Of a stretch of DNA of 64,000 nt, positions 33,961-45,281 are shown in pieces. How positions within the stretch are numbered: the stretch's first letter is position 1; each line of letters opens with the position of its first letter. The translations under genes and the position numbers were made by a program. The notes below the pieces were generated by a model. It did not search any database. It was not told the DNA's origin and was given only the letters and a program-made list of their open reading frames with translations. Origin of the DNA: Sinohyriopsis cumingii (lineage: Eukaryota > Mollusca > Bivalvia > Unionida > Unionidae); the NCBI GenBank assembly GCA_028554795.2, contig CM068841.1:25291308-25355307 (forward strand), read 5' to 3'.

Positions 33961-34599
33961 AAGATGACACTGGTCTAATCTGCCTTTTGCTGGATGTTTG
34001 TATGTGTCATTTCCGTCTTTTACCTCGCTGTGTATGTAAGTTACGTCGTTGATTATATCAGTATGTGACTCGTTACTAACATGTTTTGCTTTTTGTTGTT
34101 GTTGAGTTTAATTATAGTGGCGTGCGCACAATTGTGCATGTGCCACTTTTTTCTGACTGCACCGCAGTCTGCTAGTTGTTCCTGGGGAAGGGGATGGTGC
34201 CACCTCCCCCAGGCTTTTATGGATTCAAGGAACCCTGATAGTTTGGCCTCAATCTGTGGGTCCATAAAGGTCCCTACAGTTGAATGGTTGGCTGTCATTA
34301 GTGGGAAGGAGAGCTCGGGAACGGTCCTGCTTGCTTTACATCGCTGGTTTCTTGTTGCATTTGCCTGGTGTTTCTTGCGATTTTTTTTTTCTTCTTCAAA
34401 ATGTTCTAAAGGGGGGGGGGTGTTCTATGCTGTTTATAGAGGTTATTAGTAGAAATCATGTATGAAGAGAGATTTTCAAGGCTATTATGTTGTTTAGGGT
34501 GTGCTTCCTACGTTATGTTATTTATAAGTTTTTAGATATTACCTCTTTAAGTTATTTATTAATTAATGTTTTTAGAGACTGAATGTTATTTATACTTTA
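33961..34599. other. Probable intron of the Mutator-like gene
   Basis: No coding match is seen. A minus-strand ORF at 34,053-34,298 (containing SGFLESIKAWGRWHHPLPQE) sits in a segment that may be a separate old repeat. There is a G run at about 34,413. Confidence 0.35.
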
Positions 34600-35353
34600 T
34601 TTAGCAAGATGTTTTGCCGTCATGTCAGAATTAACAGAAATAACATCCACTGAGTCATCTAATGAGTCATCTACATTTACAATGACCATATGCTCTTTGT
34701 TTTCATATAACAGAGGCACAAAGTGATTGGGTATAAACACGTTTGTTCTTTCTGGGACAGACATTTAAGTCCACATTATGCATGCTGCGGGAGATGCGGA
34801 TTGGTTCACTGCCCTTCCAACAACCTTACGATTAAAAGTTTCTGATGCAAACTCGGCTTGTAACTGTGGCGGATAATAAGAACGAATGGGTTTGGAGATG
34901 CTTGCACTTACTGCATAAATGTGCGCCATTTCAGAGTAGGAATCAGCCTCAATAGCGTCTTTCACAAGCTTTGAATAGTCACTAACAACAATGCGATTAT
35001 CACAGATCTACAAAACTGTTGGACTTTTCATCATAGTAAATAGGATTCAATATCAGTTCTATTGCAGCTCGTAGTCGCAGAAGTTCGTGAAAGTTTTCTG
35101 AACCAGTCAGTGCTCTAGAAACTGGTCTGTATAAACAGTTACCATCACCACAAACTGACATTGGTACAAGTTCCCATAAAATTAATGGATTATACATTTT
35201 TAAAATTTCCACAGAAACTGCATCTTTCTCTCTATTGGTAGACATGTGCTCTGATTCTGGAATCAAAATCCCGTAGGTGATGGGAAGCTTACTTTCTGAC
35301 TTTGCAGCATTGGTCAGGGCATTCATTTTCTTCAGTGGAAAGCTGTCTGCAGC
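34600..35353 (-). pseudogene. OTU protease-like exon of the Mutator-like gene, copy 1
   Basis: After a splice acceptor near 35,354 the minus strand reads AADSFPLKKMNALTNAAKSE, then VSVCGDGNCLYRPVSRALTG, the OTU catalytic Cys motif DGNC, then a helix LLRLRAAIELILN. It continues in a second frame with MAHIYAVSASISKPIRSYYP, ACIMWT and FIPNHFVPLL, where the His of the NHFVPL motif is the OTU catalytic His. OTU domains of this kind accompany MULE transposases in some animal elements; what they cleave there is unknown. Confidence 0.75.
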
Positions 35354-36167
35354 CTGGATATATATTTTTAGTGTCATTTAAATATACGTGAAATTCATGT
35401 TTGCTTTATCTTATAACTGACGTATGCATAACCACATCCGCTATCAAAATCGGGGCCATTTCGTTAATGTGCTCGACATTGTTATCTTAGTTTGAATAAG
35501 AAATGGGATCACGGGGAAGACAATAAAGGGTGTGCGGTCAATTAAAAATGAATAATAGAACGTGTGCAGGACAAATCGAGAAAGGTAGATTAAAGCATTA
35601 AGTATGACCAGAGGGCAAGAATGGCCAGATATAGGTTAGGTACATATAGATTAAATAATTTATTTTAAGAAACTTTGTCAACTGCAATTATAAACGGGGA
35701 TTTAGTAGAAAGCATGAACATATTAGAGTACTCTCTCCCCAAATAGCAAGAGCAAATATAAACAAAGAATAGGAACTACATTAATATGTGACTTAAATCA
35801 ATACATTCAATATTTTAGTCGTCCTCGCGAAGTTTTGCGAAGACAATAATAACATTAAGTGATTTCTTTTTCTCTACTGAAGTACGCTTTGAAATGAGTA
35901 AGTCAATCAATTCAAAAGAATATAACATTAATAATGTATTGAATGGACAGAATATATAGATGGATACATAGAGAGATACAAGAAAAGTATGTAATTGTCG
36001 CAAACATGTACATTCATTTCAACGAGAAAAGCGGCACGAATAGAATCTTATTTAATTCTTTGAATATCAAGATCAAAATATTTATTTAAAGAATAATACT
36101 GACAAACCATGTCATTCATCAAGGTATTTATTTATCTATCTATAGAGAGAACATAGATTTGTGTTAC
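35354..36167. other. Intron of the Mutator-like gene with a dispersed repeat
   Basis: The donor GTAACAC (minus strand, at 36,167) and the acceptor ATATCCAG near 35,354 bound this interval. Near 35,490-35,570 it carries a segment (GAATAAGAAATGGG, GACAATAAAG, GTCAATTA) that recurs at about 39,055 and 39,200 near the 5' end of the element. Confidence 0.5.
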
Positions 36168-36336
36168 CTTTGTAAGGCTTGTCCAGCATCATATACATCT
36201 CCATTGAAAGAACACGTCGTGCAGAGAAACTCCAAGTAGTCGCGGGACCATGATCTCAAGTCTTTTGCACTCATGGGAATACAATCACTGTGGACCCATT
36301 GTCGGCAATTTGTGCATTGCAAAGCGTCAGTTTTAC
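36168..36336 (-). pseudogene. PHD finger exon (3' part) of the Mutator-like gene
   Basis: The minus strand reads KTDALQCTNCRQWVHSDCIP followed by DYLEFLCTTCSFNG and ends in a splice donor. The CxxC, WVHxxC and CxxC groups are those of a PHD finger. The 5' part of the finger lies at 38,806-39,000, separated by a LINE insertion. Confidence 0.78.
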
Positions 36337-38805
36337 TTGGGGGGGGGGGGGGGGGGGCACGAGACAGATGCCCCCCCCCCCCACTTGTCCAAAAAAAGGA
36401 AAGTGTTTATATGTATGTGTTTTCCCCCAGGTATGTTGTATGTTTTTTTTTTTAATAAAAGAATTCCGATAAAAGATTTATTTTAAGATAATTTTTGACG
36501 GGGTATTTGTTGGATTTCCTAGTGTTTTCTACAGGGTGATTCTTCTGACTTGGTTTCTATCACCTTACTCAAAGTCCCATTCCTGATTTTCTAGTTGACC
36601 TTAGCTAGAGGTCACCATATCCCGTGTTTGCTATGTGTATATTGCTATATGTATGTGTGCTATATATAGATTTCTTTGTAGGGATAACCATTTATTTCTA
36701 ATTTTATCCCAGTTGTCTCACAATCTTATATTTTATTAATGGTTATATTTATTTCAAATTTGGAATTTGGCGAAGAACCGGTGAGCTATTGGTTTTGAAA
36801 GAAATAAGAAGCTATTGTTTTATGTGTGTGTTGGTCTGTGTCGTTCTTCACTTAAATTAATATGATTAGGTCGGTTGGGCTCGAGCAGGGGTCCACACTT
36901 TCTTTATTTACTGTATTTCTCCGTGCTCGAGTTAGTCCGCCTTTATTTATTTAAGATTATGTTCCAAAAAGACCCCAAAAGGTAATTTTTATATTTATTT
37001 CCCGCTAAATGGGGATAGATACACAGTACGGGAGCTGTGTAACAGAGACAGAGTGAATTAGGTCTCGAGTATATACGAGTAGTTATTTCTTTGTGTTGTA
37101 CGCCTGAGTTTCCCACCTGGGGATATTACCAAAACTCTTTCACGGGCCTGTTCACTTCGCGTAGCGCCATGTGACGTATCCCCGTGACTTCATTATCTCG
37201 TACTTCCCCCATTAGGGATCCCTGTCCCTCCCTGTTTTTCTCATTTCCTATACCCATTAAGAATGAGAGAATGATGAAGAAAAAAAAATCTTTAGGTTTA
37301 GGAAGTTATATGACTGGAAGATTTGAGAGTCATAATAACAATTTATGTGTGGGATAGTTCTACAAATATTTAGTTTTAGGAAGTTATATGACTGGGAGAT
37401 TTTTATATTTGCTTGTTAAATGTTTGAAATTTAAATTGCGATTGAAATTAAAAAAGTGAAATTTTTTTTATAAATTAATTTTTTTATTATTTTTATTTCC
37501 CTATCACTATGATCTGGCCACAGGCTTTCATTGTGTCTACAATACAGTCAGTTATTTTATATAGTGTTTCTTTGTCAAATCTCCCATCTAAGTATAGTAA
37601 GTTTTCTTTTCTATATCTGTCGTTCTTACTCATTTTCTCTATCGTTTCTCGCACTAAGTGATAACATGATGTTTGCTAAAAATAGCTTTTTTTTTTTACA
37701 CAGTGGACAATTTGGCGGTACTCGGACCATATGCCGTCACACTGCAACCTCTCCCGTCAACCATGCATCATGCATGTATTTGAAGCAGAGGCCTTGTATT
37801 TTAAGGGAGCATAGTTTAACCCCGTGCCCACATGCTCTTTCCCAATTAATATATAGCTTATCTTCTTCTACTTTATTTTTCTACTTTTTTGTAGTTATTT
37901 CCCTTATCCATTTGTATGTAAGTTTATCATCTAATTCCCATAGCTCTTTATTATCTCTATACACCTGTAGTAGTTCGTTAATATATCTAAATCTTCTAGG
38001 TACTTCTAGTTTTTTTTACAAGTTTATTATTTTGATAGATGTCTCTTCTGTTTCTCATAAAAAACCCAAACCAATATACATATATCCCTTCCCACGGGTA
38101 TTCTGGCTCTGTTTGTATTTTTTAAAATCTATTTAGAATATTAGCATGCTTAATTAACATTGGATTTGGTATTGCTAGTCCTCCTTTTTCCCTTGCTTTA
38201 TATAAAGTTTCTTTTTTTTACATAATGTGTTTTAAAATCCCAAATATAGTTAATGATGGGTTTATCAATTTTTTGCAATATTGTATTATTAATGTCGTTT
38301 GACTTTAGTATATAATTAATATTTGTATATATGTATGCTTTGGTCAGTTGGGCCCGTTCCATGAGGCAGAGTGGCGTAAGTGCCCAGATGTTCACATGTT
38401 TGTATATTTTTTCTTTCATTTCCTTACAGTTTGCTTGCTCTTCTCCTTTTCCGAAATATATACCTAGTTACCTAGTGCTTTGATTTTCTCCTTGATCTGA
38501 TTGGGGGGTGGGGTGGGTGGGGGTGGTAATCCAGAGTGAATTCCCCTCCAGTTTCCTATTTTTAGTATTTCTGTTTTTTCATGGTTGATTTTTGACCCCG
38601 AGGCTTTTCCAAATTTTTCAAATTCCTGTATCAAGTATTTATAGGAATTAGGGTCTTTTATGAAGTTTGTACAATCATCGGCGTGTTGTAACATCTTTAT
38701 TTCGTCTTTTATGTTTGGAACTTTTATGCCTTCAATCCTTGTATTAAGTCTTATTTTTATACTTAGTATTTCTATTGCTATTACATATAACATCATAGAT
38801 AGTGG
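36337..38805 (-). mobile_element. 5'-truncated LINE inserted in the PHD exon
   Basis: The insertion is flanked by a 23-base direct repeat (36,314-36,336 and 38,806-38,828, one mismatch). On the minus strand it starts inside the reverse transcriptase at CPLSMMLYVIAIEILSIKIR, shows HADDCTNFIKD (HADD at about 38,675-38,686) and SGSKINHEKTEIL, then a thumb/C-terminal part with INYILKSNDINN, IDKPIINYIWDFK and GGLAIPNPMLIKHANIL to about 38,130, then a non-coding tail that ends in a C-rich run near 36,340-36,358. The clade looks L1/Tx1-like, but this is uncertain. Frames are broken. Confidence 0.8.
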
Positions 38806-39000
38806 GCATTGTAAAGCGTCAGTTTTACATTCACTGAAACAAATAACACATTGATTTTGATCCATCCTTGTTGTGTATGTGATAATATCAATATTGTATA
38901 ACGCTTTTATATCAAAACTATTACTTGTCAGTTGTGATATGTATCCATAATCAAAGTCGGGCATGATTTCTTTAAGTGCGCAATTAACGAATAATGACAA
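38806..39000 (-). pseudogene. 5' exon of the Mutator-like gene with start of the PHD finger
   Basis: The ATG at 39,000 on the minus strand opens MSLFVNCALKEIMPDFDYGY and leads to MDQNQCVICFSECKTDALQC, the first zinc ligands of the PHD finger. The sequence continues at 36,336 once the LINE is set aside, since KTDALQC is present on both sides within the target duplication. Confidence 0.7.
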
Positions 39001-40084
39001 CGCTGAGCAAAAGGGTGCCTTTTCTTTAATGTGCGCGACATTTGGCTTTAACTTGAGTAAGAAATGGGTTCAAAGGGATGACAATAAAGTGTGTGCAGTC
39101 AATTCGAAAATGAATTAAGTGACTTAAAAGATGAATTAAGCCGACTTTCAATGTCCGTTCCGAATTAAGCGACTTACAAAAACAGATTTTTTTTCTTAAC
39201 TGGAATAAGAAATGAGGTCAAAGGGAGAACAATAAATGTGTGTGCAGTGCAGTCAATTAGAACATTAATTAAGCGACTTGAAACAATATGAATTAAGCCT
39301 AATTACACCGTCCGTTCCGGAGATTAAATTCGTTCCGGAACGATCAGTCGTTATCATACCATCTCCGTTTTGGAACGATTAACCTGTCCAATAAAGTATG
39401 ACCAATTGACGCGCGCTTTAGGTGGCGCTCTACAGTTTAGTATTTTGCATAAAGGTTAGGATTTTAAAGAAAAAGAATTTCCCCGGCTTTCTTCACTGAT
39501 TATACTGGCTATTTAAAAAAGACCTTGTATATCTTAGGTATAATGCAAAGAAGTTTTAATTCCCTTTATTTTGGTGTATGATTGATGGGTGTACTACGGG
39601 TTATAGAGTATACAGCTTGGCCTTACTTCAGATGTGCATCTTTCAAAAAAGTGCTAGCTCTACTTGGTTATTTTCACTTCCTGAACTTCAGAGGTAAATT
39701 GTATAAAAAAGAGCCGATAACTTTTTTTTACATTTTATATATTTGGTAATTCATTCAATGCACTTTCAGAAGCTGGTATTGTCTAGTCTGGCAAAATTCA
39801 TTTTCCCTATTTTAATAGCTGCTATGTATAGTGTACTTTAGACTAATTCAGGCTGATTTTTTAACACAAGGGAGCAGTCATTTTAGTTAGCAGTGTGCCT
39901 AAATCATGTAAAATTTCCAAAAGTACAATATCCAAAAGAAATATCATCCACATTACATTAATGTAGCATAGAGGTATGCCAACATTCTCTCCATTGTGCA
40001 TGTTTTAAATGCGAACTACTTCACCTTACATACGTCACTCTCTCAAAAGTACATATTAACTGGTGAGCGCCTCCTTAACTAGGA
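39001..40084. other. 5' flank of the Mutator-like gene
   Basis: No coding sequence is supported. Direct repeats of about 150 bases lie at 39,050-39,130 and 39,195-39,290 (AAGAAATG, TCAAAGGGA, ACAATAAA, TGTGTGCAG, GAATTAAG). GTTCCGGA-rich inverted motifs (CCGTTCCGGAG, TCGTTCCGGAACGA) lie at 39,307-39,345. These could be promoter or transposase-binding sites. Confidence 0.45.
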
Positions 40085-40239
40085 ACAAGTAAATAATTCG
40101 TATCAAAATCACATAAATCATATTTTATTTTTCTTTATGCTATTATTCAAACAAAAACAAATACTAATTTGTGTGTGGAAACCAATGTATACAGAGAGAA
40201 CATGTAAATACATGTGTATTTCGATGTTTCTAGTAACCG
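40085..40239 (-). repeat. Right terminal inverted repeat of Mutator-like copy 1
   Basis: This is the inverted partner of 16,553-16,735 and ends at 40,239, followed by the 9-bp duplication GAATTTTTC. Confidence 0.85.
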
Positions 40240-40248
40240 GAATTTTTC

Positions 40249-40540
40249 CTCTTTTTTGCCAGCTAAAAGACCCAATAACTGGAATATATAAATTTTCAGT
40301 TCTTTGTCAGGTTATAAAAGGAATATTGGTTCTTTACCATTCTAATGCTGATTGTTTGAGAGACTGTTTAGCATTATTAACAAAAGTAAAACTGAATTTA
40401 GATCCGGGCTCTAATAACCCAGCACTTAGTGCTCTACTGGTTTGCAAGACATTTATAGTCTTAGCTGGTACAAAATGTTTTGAAATGCAAAATGAGTGTT
40501 GCTGTTTAAAGTTCAAAGTGTTATATATGAAAACTTGAAG
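40249..40540 (+). pseudogene. hAT-like transposase, C-terminal part (decayed)
   Basis: The plus strand reads QLKDPITGIYKFSVLCQVIK, LVLYHSNADCLRDCLALLTK and NPALSALLVCKTFI, the hAT dimerisation region. Read directly after 16,552 it continues GDRVDFF with one base out of frame, so the Mutator-like element interrupted a single exon. Confidence 0.75.
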
Positions 40541-41382
40541 CAGTAATTGATGTTAAAAGTCCAGACAGGTAAATAAATCATGATGTACACATGCTAAATT
40601 GAATTTTTATCATGTTATATGTGGATTACTCTTTTTCTGCTTGGATTACTCTTTTTGTCCACTTGGATTACACTTTTTCCTAGCCAGGGGTTGGCATGTA
40701 TGTTAAAACAAAGTTTTACATTGTAGGACTAAGACACCCCAAAACTGTCCCACAGCACTCTCACCTACCCGGTATGCATACCACCACGTTGGCTAATTCT
40801 GCGCGTCGGGTAATTCTTCGCAATGATACAACATTCCTGTAAACATTGGATCACGTGTTGTTTTTGGTCGAATATTTATATCAAGAAAGAACGATCGTCC
40901 TTTTATTAAGGCAGTGCTATTCATAAAGTGTGCAAAAATATACCACATTTCTACCCTAACTGCACATGAAAATATGATTTCTAAATGTCAACATGAAGAC
41001 CACTTCATGACCATCTTGAACTTGTAACCCAGAAATTCCTATTTACTATGTATCTTTTAGAATCATACAAATAAATACATTAACATTACATAAAAGATGG
41101 AAATGTATACCTTAAAACACTTATGCATTTTAATCCAAGTTTCCAATTTTTGCAAGAAACTGTCCCAAATGTACAAAATCGCCTGCATTCCAAATGTCAA
41201 ATTGCCGCTAGAACGTGATTCTCAAGAAATTACCTGGCGTATAGTCTGTTTTTAAATTATTTAGTAATTTTTTTTCCATAAACGAGACGTAAACACATTA
41301 CATCATTATCCTTGTTGGTGCTCTTCAACATAAACATTATACATATATACAATTTTTTAAAAATTCAAATAAAAAAAGTAAT
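40541..41382. other. Interval without genes
   Basis: A triplicated 22-base unit (TTGGATTACTCTTTTT) lies at 40,622-40,680. A fragment of the array repeat (CTCTCACCTACCCGGTATGC) occurs at about 40,758. No ORF is supported. Confidence 0.5.
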
Positions 41383-42740
41383 CAGTATAATTATGCATTG
41401 TGCAATTACTGAGTAACACCAGTAGAGTTGTTTTTACCTTGTCAGTCATCACCAATGGAAAGATCCCAAGAGTACCCAAAAACTACACCAAGCGACCCCG
41501 AGACTGTCCCAAAACATTCTTACCTACCCGGTATGCATATATACAATTAAAAAAAAAAATCAAATAAAACAGTATTCAGTATAATTATGCATTGTATAAT
41601 TATTGAGTAACATCCGTGGAGTTTTTCCCTTGTCGGTCATCGTCAAAGGAAAGGCCCCCTAGACACCCAAAGACTACAGAATGAAAACACAAAGAGACCC
41701 CAAGACTGCCCCAAAACACTCTCACCTACCCAGTATACATATATACAATTAAAACAGTGTTTCTCAAACTTTTTTGTCTTGCGGCGCACCAAATAGATTT
41801 AAAAATGTTCACGGCACACCTGAAAAGATTTTTTAAAAATAGTGGTGAAGAACTTATTTTTTACATACATATTTAATTTTAAATTTAATGTGAAGGATGT
41901 GCCTGCTTTCGAGAGCAAATCAGATCGAAGTGAGGCTCTAAAGTCGACAAAGAAGCTCGCATTTCATCGTCGATTTTAAGAAGTCTCTCTCTCGTTTTCG
42001 ATTTGATTTCAGTCAATGCTGAAAATCCAAACTCACAAAACCACGAAGACACAAATGGCAGAATTACTTTGATTGCTTTTGGTCTGATTTGTTACGTCGT
42101 GTATTTATTATTTTAGCGTGGAAAATACGAGAACATTGTATAGCTGCCACCCTTAGCGGCCAAATGTAGCGGTCTGATTTGTTACGTCGTGTATTTATTT
42201 TTTTAGCGTGGAAAATTCGAGAACATTGTATAATGGGCTGTATGCATTTATTATTAGACCATTATTATAATTAGAGTGATCGAGTTCTCCCGAGATGTCG
42301 CATAAGTCTCGCGTTACGAAAGGAACCAATGAATGACATACTGACAGAGACTGCGTTTTTATATATGTTACTTTTTAACTTTTGCGACATTGATTTACCA
42401 TTTAATTTTTCGATATGTTCAAGGTTTCAAAACGCTAGCAATTTTAAATATTTTTCAAAACTCCCATGGCACACCTGCAAATCTCTCGCGGCACACTAGT
42501 GTACCGCGGCAGACACTTTGAGAATCACTGAATTAAAAGAATCGAATAAAAAATTAATCAGTATAATTATGTATTGCATATTTTTTTAGTAAGATCAGTA
42601 GAGTTTTTCCCTTTTTGGTCATCGCCAAATGCAAGACCCCAAGACAACCAAAGACTTGACCAAGAGACTCCAAGACTGTCCCAAATACTCTCACCTACCC
42701 AGTATACACATATACAATAAACAAAAATCAAATAAAAAAA
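41383..42740 (+). repeat. Tandem array of a roughly 190-base repeat
   Basis: Units begin CAGTATAATTATGCATTG and end CTCACCTACCCAGTATACAT then TATACAATT. Copies start at about 41,390, 41,575 and, after a nested insertion, 42,555. An inverted copy lies at 48,190-48,860. The array and its inverted partner flank the second PHD-OTU-MULE copy and may be its terminal repeats. Confidence 0.7.
41755..42530. mobile_element. Non-autonomous hAT element
   Basis: The 776-base insertion has ends CAGTGTTTCTCAAACTTTT and, inverted, CAGTGATTCTCAAAGTGTC, and is flanked by AATTAAAA on both sides (41,747-41,754 and 42,531-42,538), an 8-bp duplication typical of hAT. It has no long ORF. An internal segment of about 60 bases (GGTCTGATTTGTTACGTCGTG) is duplicated. 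Confidence 0.9.
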
Positions 42741-45281
42741 ATGATCAGTATGATTTTTTCAGTAATTCATTTAAAGTTTTTGTTTTACAAAAAATCGTTT
42801 TCTGTGACAAAGATGGGTACGCCGAATAATTAGATCCTAAGGGCGCTACAATAATATTCTTTAAATTATTTTATTGTGTTTATAAAACCTGTTAGAACTT
42901 GTAATTTTGACAAAGAAATCAATATGCCAATTAAATAATTAATTAAAGGAGTACATTAAAGTACTTTTGTTTGACAGCATTAATCAGTATCAAATTTTTT
43001 GTTGTGTCCTCGCGCATTGGAGGGAATAATTATTGCCACGTTATAAGTAAGGAACTATAGCCAGATTCCAACATGTATTATGCTAGACCTTGAGGCTAAT
43101 CGTTCGCTTCATACATGTTGCGAGTGTCAGCCTTGCGAACAATGAGTGCCAAAGCGATGTGTACACAGCTGGCCATCCGGCTTATGTTACGATAGTGTAA
43201 GCCGACATCAAAAGGACGGGTGGAAAGCCAGTTGTATATAACATGGCCATATGAACTTGTTACTGGCGCCTTATTTGGCTACGTGCAATTCACAGGTAAG
43301 TGACATACATTGCCGGGATTGGGCTCAAAGGAACATCAAGTGGGTGTCGTAAATCTAACCTTGACAGACTGCCAGGGAGGGGGCAATGTCTGCTAATTAT
43401 GTAGACCATGGGTGAATCAACATACACTCGGAATTGAGCAAGGCGTGACCACCACTGGAATCGCAAGTTTAAATCTAGTGTCTTGGAACTAAACGTCAGT
43501 AGTCACTAAACCATCTTGTGGGAATTACATAAGGAAGTTATAAGCTACTCCGACGTCATTCGAAATTGGCGGGACACATTGTTATTCTGGGAATTACAAG
43601 GAGCTTCGGACAGGTCAGTCACTCATTTGCTCGATTGTCGCAATCTATTATGGCAAGGTAATTGTACTTTAATAATGTGCAGTTTGTATACTTCATTACT
43701 AGAATCGTTAGTACGTAGAATTACCATTTGTAGGGTTTGATTAATTTGTAGTGTTTGATCTACATGCATATTTTGAGATATAAGCAATGTTTATGTAAAG
43801 AATTAATACTGTAATTCGCTATTTGGTTAATTCGTAGTAACCTCGTGCATTTATTCATGTGATATTCTAGATTTGCAAATGTTAAATTGAATTATAACTT
43901 TGTATAATGGTTGCAGTGTGCAACATCAGTTAATACGGGTATTTGACTATTTGTGTATACTTTGTGGGAGTATAATGTGTAAGGATATATCAGCGCATGG
44001 ATATGTGGATATATGTGTACACTTTGTAGAAGTATAATGTTCAGAAATGCGTCTGATTATGTGATATTGTTCTGTATAATAAGATTGAGAATCTATATAT
44101 ACCGATGTGATGAAATCTGTTGATATATGCATGATAAGCAGTTGATACCGTGTATACCATACCAGAAAATATAGATATTTCGATGTGCACGAATGCGTGA
44201 CCAAAGAAGGTAATGGCTTATCTGATGATAGATTGTTGTTTAGTGTGAGACGAGATAGCTAGAGGAATATACTGATGTCCTTGTGCGTGTTCGGACAGGA
44301 AGCTTTTAGGGACCGGAGGAGCTGTAGGAGACAGAGAAGGGAAATACCCTGGTACAGTTGGTCCCGAGTCTCTGGGAGACTAGAAAAGGAGAGAACGGAT
44401 GTGGAGGAAGTGGAAGGGTGAAGCACGTGGTCGTTGGACTGAAGGGGTACTGGGTACCAGTCAAGAAATACTACAGATGAGTAGAAACACAGGACAGGAG
44501 GAAAATCTATCACACTAAGTCAGATGATGAAATAGGCCGTCACTTGGTCGAGTGAAAGACGAGTGATAGGGTTTTGAATATTGAATTTTATTTGAAGAAG
44601 GACTATCTATTATTGAATGGCATTAAATTTGTTGTTTATTTCAATTCCACCTTTTGTGTATTCAGTAATATAACTGTCGGCATCACTGACTGGTGGCTCG
44701 GAGCTTTGCATCTCTATCACTACTTCAATTTCTAACAAAAACGAGCCAGGGTGGGTCTTCTATAATAATTAAAGATAATACTGGGAGCATCCCACCCCAA
44801 GCTAAGGTAGTCTATGAGACCTTTACAATTATCATGGTATCAAGATGTATAGCAAATCAAAGGTGATTTGTTTGGCAAATTGTTAGACTCTTGAATTTAA
44901 TATTCTTAACGGCTACAGTGTTATTGATGACTTGCAGGGGAGTTTAATCCAATTAATGTATTAAGGGAAACTCAAAAGGATGATATTGGACAAAATGGAC
45001 GATATCCTGGCATTAATCCGCTTGATTAATGAGCTGCAAAATTAATTAATCTGTATAAAAAGCGTTTCTTTTGTTTGGTTTGCTTGCGCGGAAAAAAGTG
45101 CATACTTAGCTCAGATGAATTCATGATAAACATGCCTTTAACTGGTGTGTCGATAATTTTATTGCAGTATATATCTACTTGTCAGTTCATATACTAAAAT
45201 CTTTATCAGTTCAGTCTAGATTCAGAAATGTACAATGCCTTTGAAAAAGCGCATAATTAATGCTACAAAAAGAGCAGCAGT
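42741..45281. other. Interval without recognisable genes
   Basis: Short ORFs here have no domain I can name. The segment 44,230-45,000 is less AT-rich and may be an old repeat. Nothing else is supported. Confidence 0.4.

Larger units (their letters stand above)
16553..40239 (-). mobile_element. Mutator-like element (PHD-OTU-MULE), copy 1, with nested insertions
   Basis: The left end GGGTTACTAGAAACA (16,553) and the complement of the right end, CGGTTACTAGAAACA (40,239), begin inverted repeats of about 160 bases. They are flanked by GATTTTTTC (16,544-16,552) and GAATTTTTC (40,240-40,248), a 9-bp target duplication with one mismatch, as expected for Mutator elements. Without the Polinton (14.7 kb), LINE (2.5 kb) and SINE, the element would be about 6.3-6.5 kb. 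Its gene runs on the minus strand from about 39,000 to 17,709. It sits inside a hAT-like transposase exon. Confidence 0.82.

Noticed and set aside
34053-34298. A separate gene between OTU and transposase parts
   Set aside because: The ORF has no recognised domain and lies in a probable intron or old repeat.
36250-36486. Gly-rich ORFs in several plus-strand frames
   Set aside because: They arise from a G run and a C run at the LINE 3' end and PHD exon antisense; no protein is supported.
37531-38136. A 201-codon hydrophobic plus-strand ORF
   Set aside because: It is the antisense of the LINE C-terminal region and has low-complexity composition.
42741-45281. A host gene or LTR element
   Set aside because: No domain, LTR pair or splice pattern could be recognised; short ORFs look random.
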